From: Paenibacillus ihbetae | GTDB taxonomy: Bacteria; Bacillota; Bacilli; Paenibacillales; Paenibacillaceae | DNA: 64,000 nucleotides | Assembly: GCF_002741055.1 (NCBI RefSeq) | Contig: NZ_CP016809.1 | Span: 1,820,501-1,884,500 of the forward strand | Direction: 5' to 3' | Shown: positions 16,966 to 24,466 of the stretch, piece by piece | Numbering within the stretch: position 1 is the stretch's first letter | How the letters are laid out: each line of letters starts with the position of its first letter | Notes under the pieces: generated by a model | What the model saw: only the letters and a program-made list of their open reading frames with translations | What the model was told of the DNA's origin: nothing | Database searches by the model: none | Program-made: the position numbers and the translations under genes

Positions 16966-18279
16966 ATGAAGAAGAAAACATGGTTTGGTTTATGGTATTT
17001 GCTGTTATCGATCATGATCGCCGGTTGCTCGGGAGGAAGCGGGGGCACCGCAGAGCCCGGCAAGACAAGCGGCGAAGAACCGGACCAGCCTGCTGCCGCG
17101 GATGCCGTGGAGCTGAGCTTCTGGTACGGCTGGACCGGTCCGGAAGCCGAAGCGCTGGAGAAGCTCATCGCCAAATGGAACGAGGCCCATCCGGAAATCC
17201 AGGTCAAGGGCCTTTCGCAGAGCGACTACCAGAAGCAGCTAACCGCCATTACGGGGGGCAATCCGCCGGACGTCGCCTCCCAATTCGGACAGAACGTCGT
17301 CCCATGGGGCCTGCGCGGAGCGATGATGCCGCTGGACGATTATATCGCCAAGGACGGGGTCGATCTAGACGACTTCGTGCCGGCGGCGCTGAGCACGTCG
17401 CAGCATGAAGGCGCCACCTATGCGATTCCGACGGCCATGCATGTGTCCATGCTGTTCTACAACAAGGATATCCTGAAGGAAGCCGGTTATGACGGTCCCC
17501 CGGAAACGCTCGGCGAGCTGAAGGAATACATTAAGGCGCTCAGTATCGTCGAAGACGGCGGCCGACTGTCGCGGCTCGGCTTGTGGCCGGGAATGGACGC
17601 CTACACGTTCTCCTATGCCTACGGCGGCTCGTTCTATGACGAAGCGGCCAAGCAGGTCACGCCTGACCATGAAGGCATTCAATCGGCCATCAAGCTGTCG
17701 AAGGAGATCTGGGACCAATACGGCTCGGATAACCTGGACCGGTTTTCATCGGGACTCGGACAATACATGTCGGCGCAGAATCCGTTCTTCTCGGGCAAGT
17801 ACGCCATGACGGTCGACGGCGAATGGCTGCCGACCTTCATCAAGCAGTTCGCACCCGATCTGAATTACGGCATTGCTCCGATTCCATATGACGAGAATCA
17901 TCCCGAGCGCAAAAATCCGGGCAATGTCACGACCAGCGTATTCTACATTCCGAAAGGGGCGAAGCATCCGGACGCCTCATGGGCCTTCATCAAGTGGATG
18001 ACGGAGCCGGAGCAAATGGCCGAGTTCACGGCGGCCATCGGCAACCTGCCGACCCGGACCTCGGCGTTCGCGAGCCCGCTCTACGAGAATGTGCCCGGCT
18101 TTAAGGAATTTCTCGATTACTCGGCAAGCGAGAATCTGAAATCCTTCCCGGCCACTTCCTTCACGAACGAGTACATGACGGAATTCAGCGCCCAAGTGGA
18201 CGCGATTCTCCGCGGCACGGTCAGCATCGAGGATGGGCTTGCGAACGTGAAGGAAAAAATCCAACCGCTCGTCAAATAA
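16966..18279 (+). CDS. CUT1 ABC transporter solute-binding lipoprotein (UgpB/MalE-like)
   Basis: A 437-residue sugar-binding lipoprotein. The signal peptide has lipobox MIAGC, followed by a Gly/Glu/Pro-rich tether. The mature part shows the classic family-1 start VELSFWYGWTGPEAEALEKL and later GKYAMTVDGEWLPTF, typical of UgpB/MalE-like proteins. GGGGAGGAAGAAGG precedes the ATG. First gene of a plus-strand operon with two permeases; the AraC regulator lies upstream. The substrate is probably a disaccharide or small oligosaccharide, not identifiable further. Confidence 0.93.
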   Translation: MKKKTWFGLWYLLLSIMIAGCSGGSGGTAEPGKTSGEEPDQPAAADAVELSFWYGWTGPEAEALEKLIAKWNEAHPEIQVKGLSQSDYQKQLTAITGGNPPDVASQFGQNVVPWGLRGAMMPLDDYIAKDGVDLDDFVPAALSTSQHEGATYAIPTAMHVSMLFYNKDILKEAGYDGPPETLGELKEYIKALSIVEDGGRLSRLGLWPGMDAYTFSYAYGGSFYDEAAKQVTPDHEGIQSAIKLSKEIWDQYGSDNLDRFSSGLGQYMSAQNPFFSGKYAMTVDGEWLPTFIKQFAPDLNYGIAPIPYDENHPERKNPGNVTTSVFYIPKGAKHPDASWAFIKWMTEPEQMAEFTAAIGNLPTRTSAFASPLYENVPGFKEFLDYSASENLKSFPATSFTNEYMTEFSAQVDAILRGTVSIEDGLANVKEKIQPLVK

Positions 18280-18324
18280 TCCCAAGCACGGATCACGACT
18301 TCGAAATGAAAGGAGTACGCGAAG

Positions 18325-19275
18325 ATGAATGCCTCCGCACCCGTACATTCACCAAGACCTAAAGCCCGCTGGTCGAGGAAGGAACGCCGGTACTTTTGGC
18401 TCGGCCTGGCATTCGCCTCGCCTTGGATCGTCGGCTTTCTGGCTTTTACCGTGTACCCGTTCTTCGGTTCGCTCTATTTGAGCCTGACGGAATACGATCT
18501 GTTCAGCACGCCAAGGTGGGTGGGACTGCAAAATTACGAGCATATCCTGCAGGATGACCGCTTCTACACCTCGCTCGGGAACACGTTCTTTATGGCTTTC
18601 GTATCTGTACCGATTACGCTGGTGGCATCGCTGCTGATCGCCGTCGTCTTGAACTTCAAGGCAAGGGGGATCAATTATTACCGGACGATCTTCTACCTTC
18701 CCTCCGTCATTCCGATCGTCGCCAGCGCCTTGCTGTGGACCTGGATGCTTAACCCGGATTTCGGCTTGGTCAATATGGCGCTGCGGGCTCTCGGCCTGCC
18801 CGATCCTGCCTGGCTGCTGGATCCGCGCTATACGAAGCCTTCGCTGATTCTGATGAGTCTGTGGGGCTCAGGGGCCGGAGCCTTGATCTTCCTGGCCGCC
18901 CTGCAGGGCGTTCCGAAGCAGTACTATGAAGCTGCGCAGGTGGATGGGGCGGGCGCATGGCATCGTTTCTGGAAGATTACGCTCCCTGCCCTGTCGCCGA
19001 TCATTCTGTTCCAGCTCATCATGGGACTCATCGGTGCATTCCAGATCTTTACCGAATCGTATATTCTGGCTGGCGGCAAAGCGGATGGCGGCTCCTTGGG
19101 CGGACCGGAACAGTCGCTTCTGTTCTATGCCGTCAATCTGTACCAGGAAGCCTTTGTTTTTCTGAAGATGGGCTACGCATCGGCCCTAGCCTGGATTCTG
19201 TTTATCATCGTGCTGCTGATGACGCTGCTGCTGCTCAAAACGTCGGGCCGTTGGGTCTATTATGGAGGTGAGTAA
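18325..19275 (+). CDS. CUT1 sugar ABC permease (MalF/UgpA-like)
   Basis: A 316-residue membrane subunit with six predicted helices (first: LGLAFASPWIVGFLAFTVYPFFG) and the EAA loop YYEAAQVDGAGAWHRFWKITLP near residue 200. Encoded between the binding protein and the second permease; its stop sits one base before the next start. Forms the channel with that partner. Confidence 0.93.
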   Translation: MNASAPVHSPRPKARWSRKERRYFWLGLAFASPWIVGFLAFTVYPFFGSLYLSLTEYDLFSTPRWVGLQNYEHILQDDRFYTSLGNTFFMAFVSVPITLVASLLIAVVLNFKARGINYYRTIFYLPSVIPIVASALLWTWMLNPDFGLVNMALRALGLPDPAWLLDPRYTKPSLILMSLWGSGAGALIFLAALQGVPKQYYEAAQVDGAGAWHRFWKITLPALSPIILFQLIMGLIGAFQIFTESYILAGGKADGGSLGGPEQSLLFYAVNLYQEAFVFLKMGYASALAWILFIIVLLMTLLLLKTSGRWVYYGGE

Positions 19276-19276
19276 C

Positions 19277-20101
19277 GTGGCCGCCAGGTTAAAAGCCGTA
19301 TTGCCGTACGCCTTGCTTATCCTGCTATCAAACGTATTTCTGTTCCCGTTCCTATGGCTCGTCATGACCTCGCTCAAGACGCCGGAGGAGATTCTGAAGT
19401 TTCCGCCGACGATCTTCCCAGAGAAGGTCCAATGGTCGAACTACCAAGCGGCGGTCGAGGCGATCCCCTTCACGAAATATATGATGAACACGTTCCTGAT
19501 CTGCATCTTGAACATAATCGGGCAGCTGTTGTCCGCACCGCTCGTAGCCTACTCGATCTCGCGGATCCCGTGGAAAGGAAGAAAGATCATCTTCACCATC
19601 GTGGTGGCAACCATGATTTTGCCGGCTCAGGTCCAGATGATCCCGCAGTATATCATCTTTACGAACCTGGGCTGGGTCAATACCATCGTACCGCTGACGA
19701 TCGGCGCTTTCTTCGGAGCTCCCTTCTTCATCTTTCTGCTGCGCCAGTTTCTGCTCGGCGTGCCGATGGAGCTGTCGGAGGCGGCCAAGATCGACGGCGC
19801 CTCGGAGCTGCGGATATACGCCCGGATTATCCTGCCGATCCTGAAGCCGGCTCTAGCCACCGTCGCTTTGTTTTCCTTCGTGTGGTCCTACGTCGATTTC
19901 ATGGGGCCGCTGATCTATCTGAACGATTCGGCCAAGTGGACGATCACCGTCGGCCTGCAGAGCTTCCAGCAGGATCACGGGGCCCAGTGGGAAAAGCTGA
20001 TGGCGGCTTCCACCATCATGGCGGTTCCGATGATTCTGATCTATTTCTTCGGCCAGAAGTACTTCATGAAATCCGGATCCGCCTTAACCGGGTTTAAATA
20101 A
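19277..20101 (+). CDS. CUT1 sugar ABC permease (MalG/UgpE-like)
   Basis: A 274-residue membrane subunit, last gene of the operon. The EAA loop is LSEAAKIDGASELRIYARIILP and the protein ends with the usual QKYFMKSGSALTGFK-type tail. GTG 19277, one base past the previous stop with GGAGGTGA upstream, is preferred to the overlapping ATG 19262. No ATPase gene follows; a terminator does. Confidence 0.92.
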   Translation: MAARLKAVLPYALLILLSNVFLFPFLWLVMTSLKTPEEILKFPPTIFPEKVQWSNYQAAVEAIPFTKYMMNTFLICILNIIGQLLSAPLVAYSISRIPWKGRKIIFTIVVATMILPAQVQMIPQYIIFTNLGWVNTIVPLTIGAFFGAPFFIFLLRQFLLGVPMELSEAAKIDGASELRIYARIILPILKPALATVALFSFVWSYVDFMGPLIYLNDSAKWTITVGLQSFQQDHGAQWEKLMAASTIMAVPMILIYFFGQKYFMKSGSALTGFK

Positions 20102-20124
20102 TCTTCGGGAACGCCGTTTCCGGC

Positions 20125-20172
20125 ACAGAAAAGCTCCTTCGCGTCATGGCAGACGCTTAGGAGCTTTTCCCG
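20125..20172 (+). terminator. Terminator after sugar ABC operon
   Basis: AAAAGCTCCT and AGGAGCTTTT pair around a short GC-rich loop with T-rich sequence after the stem. Confidence 0.75.
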
Positions 20173-20270
20173 TTAATAGTTAGTCCAGCATCAGGTTAAT
20201 ACGGCGTATTCCCCGATTGTGTCGTGTTCCCGGAAGCAAAGCCTTTAAACAATGCCGGCACGTTCTCCCA

Positions 20271-20912
20271 CTATTTAATCGCAATATAGATCTCGACGAC
20301 GGGATGGGCAGGATCAGCCGCCTGGAAACGATAATGTTCAAAGTCTCCCGAATAGGCTCGTACTTCCTCGGCATCCTGGAAATAACTCCAGATTTCCTGC
20401 CAGGCCTGCGGCACCGTTTCCTGGAACGGACCCGGCTTCGCCGGGAATACCAAATATCTGGATTCCGGTATAAAGACGCTGCGCTCTACAATAGTCCCTT
20501 CCTCTTCGCGCTTAGCGCCGCCTGGGCTCCCTGCACGATACAAGTTCTCTACACTCTCAGTGCTCTCTATGCTCCCTATGCTCTCTGCGTTCTGGCTTTC
20601 CGTACGCCTAACGTGCTCAACCTCTTCTCTGTCTGGCCCATCTCCGAAGGTTCCTTCCGTTTCATGGCCAATGACGAGTGTATACGCACCTGAAGCGTCG
20701 CTTTCATAATCGGTATATACCGCATAGACGGCTTGATCACCGGCGGCAGCCCCCTGAATCCCGCTCCGGAAATAGTGCTCCCATAACCGGGGGATCACGC
20801 CGTCTGCCCCTGCCTCCGCTTCGTTTGTCGTCCGTGCACCCACGCCCCGTACGGACATAGCCGGTCTGGATTCGATCCGCGGCTTCTTCTGGCGGCCGAT
20901 GTTTGTGTTCAT
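20271..20912 (-). CDS. GyrI-like effector-binding protein with Ser/Glu-rich insert
   Basis: A 213-residue stand-alone version of the ligand-binding domain seen in Rob/BmrR-type regulators and GyrI. The start is typical (ESRPAMSVRGVGARTTNEAE), with IPRLWEHYFRSG, and the end reads FEHYRFQAADPAHPVVEIYIAIK. About 40 residues in the middle (around 95-140, ESIGSIESTESVENL) are low-complexity and not part of the usual domain, making it longer than the common ~155 residues. AAAGGAGGGCG precedes the ATG. It follows a WYL regulator 39 bases upstream on the same strand, a pairing common in Firmicutes. Role: probably small-molecule sensing or sequestration. Confidence 0.8.
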   Translation of the reverse strand: MNTNIGRQKKPRIESRPAMSVRGVGARTTNEAEAGADGVIPRLWEHYFRSGIQGAAAGDQAVYAVYTDYESDASGAYTLVIGHETEGTFGDGPDREEVEHVRRTESQNAESIGSIESTESVENLYRAGSPGGAKREEEGTIVERSVFIPESRYLVFPAKPGPFQETVPQAWQEIWSYFQDAEEVRAYSGDFEHYRFQAADPAHPVVEIYIAIK

Positions 20913-20951
20913 GATGACGCCCTCCTTTAAGAATTGAATCTATGGTCTATT

Positions 20952-21968
20952 CTAAAGGGGGAACTTGGACAGCTGCCTGTCCAAGTTGCTGTAGCGCTTC
21001 AACATATTTTCCGCCCTTCTCCTGACTTCCTGTGCAGCTTCCTCGGGATGCTCGACAATAACCTGGTCGCCAAAGCTGAGAACCATGCCGTAAAACCATT
21101 CGTCCACCTTATGAATTAACCGCACGCGGAAGGAGCCGTCCTCCAAGAGCTCCATTTGCTCTGCCGGGAACACGTCCGCTGCCCGCCGGCGAGCCTTCGG
21201 CCCAAACCATAATACAACCTCCTGCTCCGGCGCGTCCGACCAGGCATCCTCCCAATCCATCCGTTCCATCAAGGGCATCGGCCTCGGCTCGAAATTGCGG
21301 TTCGTTAGCGTTACATCCTGCATCCGCGACAACCGGAATACCCGGGCATCCTCACGCTCCAAGCAGTAGGCTTGCACATACCATACATTCCCCTTCAGAA
21401 TGAGGGACATCGGCTCCATCGTTCGGCACTCGGCTGTGCCGGATGAATCGATGTAACGCATCGATACGACCCGTTTTTCCTGGATCGCCTTTTTCAGAAG
21501 GCTGACTGTTGCTTTCAGCCCTTCCCGCTGCCCCCAAGGCTGAAAATCCATAACGACAGGGGGCCTGCTCCGATCACTTCCCGGTCCGATTTTCACGTCG
21601 CCATGTTCATATGCATACCCTTTCCCGTAGCCCTGCTTCACCTTGTGAAGCAGCGCCTTCACTTTCTCAAGCAGCATATCCAGCTCGCGGTCATCCAGCG
21701 CACGGCTCATTCCTTTAACGGCGGTCACGAGGGATCCCATCTCCTCTGCCGTCAACCAATACCGGTCAATGGTATACTGCTCCATCATCTCAAATCCGCC
21801 GGCGATGCCCTGATGGGCAACGATCGGCAGCCCTGCCCGGCATAGTGCATCCATATCGCGGTATATCGTTTTCGCGGATACTTCAAAGCGTTCGGCCAGC
21901 TCGCTGGCGCTCCATCTTCCCCGATTCAAGAGCAGCACGGTTATCGCTAATAGACGATCGATTTTCAT
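20952..21968 (-). CDS. YafY-type transcriptional regulator (HTH_11 + WYL)
   Basis: A 338-residue regulator. Residues 1-60 form a winged helix-turn-helix (SASELAERFEVSAKTIYRDM). A WYL ligand domain follows at about 140-220 (MEPMSLILKGNVWYVQAYC) and a C-terminal WCX-like part (VVLWFGPKARRRAADVF) at about 235-320. First gene of a two-gene unit with the GyrI-like protein, which may modulate or share its signal. The target genes are unknown; self-regulation is common in this group. Confidence 0.9.
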   Translation of the reverse strand: MKIDRLLAITVLLLNRGRWSASELAERFEVSAKTIYRDMDALCRAGLPIVAHQGIAGGFEMMEQYTIDRYWLTAEEMGSLVTAVKGMSRALDDRELDMLLEKVKALLHKVKQGYGKGYAYEHGDVKIGPGSDRSRPPVVMDFQPWGQREGLKATVSLLKKAIQEKRVVSMRYIDSSGTAECRTMEPMSLILKGNVWYVQAYCLEREDARVFRLSRMQDVTLTNRNFEPRPMPLMERMDWEDAWSDAPEQEVVLWFGPKARRRAADVFPAEQMELLEDGSFRVRLIHKVDEWFYGMVLSFGDQVIVEHPEEAAQEVRRRAENMLKRYSNLDRQLSKFPL

Positions 21969-22264
21969 TAATTCATGTCCTTCCTTGTCCGATTCCTTCC
22001 ATTATACAAAAAAACGTTCAAGCCGCTGTCTAATCTTAATTCGAGCTTAACGGAACTGCGGTCTGTTAATGCAATCGTTAAGTCAGGTTCACAAGCCATT
22101 CAAGTCGGGATGCTATAATAACAACCATGAACCATTACAAGAAGTACGGTCATAAACGGGATTAAGGCGCAGGATGAAACGGATGACTCCCCACAAGCGT
22201 AAAAACATACATAGAAGCTCATGTTAGAACTGCCTGATCCCGAAACATCGAGGAGGAACCAACA

Positions 22265-22747
22265 ATGGATCATCGAATGGACACCATGCGCCGGTGTCAC
22301 CCCGACTCTGTCACCATTTCACGCCTGACGGGCTTTATTATGGATGGGGTCATTTTATTAGCGGCTGTCGCATATCTGGTTATGGCGGGCATCTTCGGCT
22401 GGACCCAGCTGCCTGGCTGGATTGCTATTGGGTTGTTGGCGGCAGGAGCCTGGTTTACCTGGTCGGTGCCGGCCTTCACCTATAAGCAGTTTGGCTTCCG
22501 GGTCAGTGAAGAGGAGCTGGAGCTTAGATCCGGCTGGATTTGGCTGAGCGATACGCTCGTCCCGATGACCCGCGTGCAGCACGTTGAATTGGAACGGGGC
22601 CCCCTGCTCCGCAAATACGGACTTGCCAAAGTCAAGGTGGTTACCGCCGCAACGACGCACGTCATCCAGGCGCTCGAACTGGAAGAGGCGGAGGCTTTGA
22701 AGAAGCAGATCGGCGATCTGGCCAAAGTGGTGGATCATGATGAATGA
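22265..22747 (+). CDS. ydbS: YdbS-like bacterial PH-domain membrane protein
   Basis: A 160-residue protein with two membrane helices near the N-terminus (VILLAAVAYLVMAGIFG; AIGLLAAGAWFTWSVPAF) and one bPH2 domain (RVSEEELELRSGWIWLSD; PMTRVQHVELERGPLLRKYG). It is the partner of YdbT in Bacillus; the pair is membrane-associated and has been linked to resistance to antimicrobial compounds. AGGAGGAA precedes the ATG. TATAAT at 22114-22119 may be its -10, without a clear -35. The last 11 bases overlap ydbT, indicating translational coupling. Confidence 0.87.
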   Translation: MDHRMDTMRRCHPDSVTISRLTGFIMDGVILLAAVAYLVMAGIFGWTQLPGWIAIGLLAAGAWFTWSVPAFTYKQFGFRVSEEELELRSGWIWLSDTLVPMTRVQHVELERGPLLRKYGLAKVKVVTAATTHVIQALELEEAEALKKQIGDLAKVVDHDE

Positions 22748-24380
22748 AGCTAGCAGGCTCCACCGCCTTTATATTCTGTTTCCGCTTGTGAACAGCGTCA
22801 AATCGCTTGTTCCCCTCGCTGCCTTTGTATCGATCAAGTTTTTTAACGGAAAATCCCTTAACGATGTCCCATGGTACTGGTTATCTGCCGGCATTGTCAT
22901 CCTTGCAGCCCTTCTGCTCCTGTATGGATACTTGCGCTGGAAACGGTTTGCCTATACGTTGGAAGAAGACAAAATTCTGATCCAGCGCGGCGTGTTATTC
23001 CGGGAGGAGCTGTCCATTTATGCCGGACGAATTCATACGATGAATACCGAGCAGCCGCTGCTGCAGCGGCTGCTCGGGCTGACGCAGATCCGCATCGAGA
23101 CGCCTGGCAAATCGGAGGATGGCGGTGTGCTCCCCGCCGTAACGGACCACGAAGCGGAACGGCTCCAGCTTTGGCTCCGGGACCGGACACGGGCCTTGCA
23201 GCCGGATCGGCCTGCAGCGCAAACGCACGATGCGGCAGCCTATGCGGACGGCGGCATCGTCAATGCAGATGGTGCGGAGCCGATGATCGAAGGCACTTCC
23301 CCACATGAACGCATGGTGTCATGGGAACGGGATACGGCTGAAGCATCCGGAAATACGCAGGGGGCAGGCAGCGACGGCGGCTACCCTAACGACCGCGGTA
23401 ACGTTGCCCCGCCTGCATCGGTCTCTCCGGAAGAACGGAGCATTTTGCTTCAGCTGCCGTCTCGCCGCCTGCTTACGGCTGCCCTGTCTTCCCCGAACTT
23501 GTCCCTGGCTTTGGCCTTCGTCGGCGGTATCCTATCGTTTGCGGATGACCTGCTTCCGGATCAAATATACCAAAGCCTGTTTCAATCGGCAGGGCGGATT
23601 CTCCCGGGACACTGGGCAGGCATTGCCATACTTGCCGTCGTGCTGGCCTGGCTGCTGTCCGTCATTCTGTATATGATTAAATACGCTGGGTTTACCGTTG
23701 AAAGGATCGGCAAGCAAATCTCCGTAAGCTACGGTCTGCTCGAGAAAAAGAGGCTGCTGTTTTCCCCCGAACGGGTGCTGGCTGCCACGGTAAAAGAAGG
23801 CATCTTCCGCCGCTGGTTCGGTTATGCCGAAGTGAAGGTGCACGTGCTTACGTCCGAATCGGAGAAGCATTTCATGCTTCACCCGCTGATAAAAACCGCG
23901 GACATTCCGGAGCTGCTCGCGCGGGTCACGCCCCAGCTGGACGTTCAGGCCATTACGGCTTCGCCGCCGCCCCATGCGAAATGGATGTATCTTCGGTGGA
24001 AGCTGGCCTTTGCCGCTGCGGTCAGCATCGGATGCATCTGGTACTTCGGCTGGCTCGGCATGCTCTCGTTGCTCCTGTTCCCGTTTGCCATAGGGTGGGG
24101 ATTGGCGGCCCACCGCGATTCCGGCCTGAACATTACCGGCAAGCAGCTTACGATTCGCAGCAGGTTCCTGGCCCTTTCCACGAAATATATCCGGCGGCCG
24201 CAGATCATTGCGATCGAGGTTACCGGCACACGAAGACAGCGAAGACGGGGGCTGCTGTCCCTTCAAGTGAAGATGATATTAAGCGACATTAACGAGAGCC
24301 TGGTCGGGATGGACGAACGGGAGATCATGGCCGTCTGGGCTTGGTTCCAAAACAAAAAAGGAGAGAGATCAGCTTCGTGA
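22737..24380 (+). CDS. ydbT: YdbT-like multi-PH-domain membrane protein
   Basis: A 547-residue partner of YdbS with paired membrane helices followed by bPH2 domains three times. The first domain begins at DKILIQRGVLFREELSIYAG, the second at GKQISVSYGLLEKKRLLFSP, the third at GKQLTIRSRFLALSTKYIRR. A low-complexity stretch around 155-230 links the first and second units. Overlaps ydbS and ends inside a terminator hairpin. Membrane topology suggests the PH domains lie on the cytoplasmic side. Confidence 0.87.
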   Translation: MMNEASRLHRLYILFPLVNSVKSLVPLAAFVSIKFFNGKSLNDVPWYWLSAGIVILAALLLLYGYLRWKRFAYTLEEDKILIQRGVLFREELSIYAGRIHTMNTEQPLLQRLLGLTQIRIETPGKSEDGGVLPAVTDHEAERLQLWLRDRTRALQPDRPAAQTHDAAAYADGGIVNADGAEPMIEGTSPHERMVSWERDTAEASGNTQGAGSDGGYPNDRGNVAPPASVSPEERSILLQLPSRRLLTAALSSPNLSLALAFVGGILSFADDLLPDQIYQSLFQSAGRILPGHWAGIAILAVVLAWLLSVILYMIKYAGFTVERIGKQISVSYGLLEKKRLLFSPERVLAATVKEGIFRRWFGYAEVKVHVLTSESEKHFMLHPLIKTADIPELLARVTPQLDVQAITASPPPHAKWMYLRWKLAFAAAVSIGCIWYFGWLGMLSLLLFPFAIGWGLAAHRDSGLNITGKQLTIRSRFLALSTKYIRRPQIIAIEVTGTRRQRRRGLLSLQVKMILSDINESLVGMDEREIMAVWAWFQNKKGERSAS

Positions 24381-24404
24381 CAAAGCTGATCTCTCTCTTT
24401 TCAT
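24356..24404 (+). terminator. Terminator overlapping ydbT stop codon
   Basis: GAGAGAGATCAGCTT and AAGCTGATCTCTCTC form a long perfect stem followed by TTTTC; the ydbT stop codon is in the loop. Confidence 0.88.
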
Positions 24405-24466
24405 TCAGGCACTTCTTTTCTCAGTTACTCAGGTCGCTCCATGCTTTTAGGTACCGTGCTTCCCGG

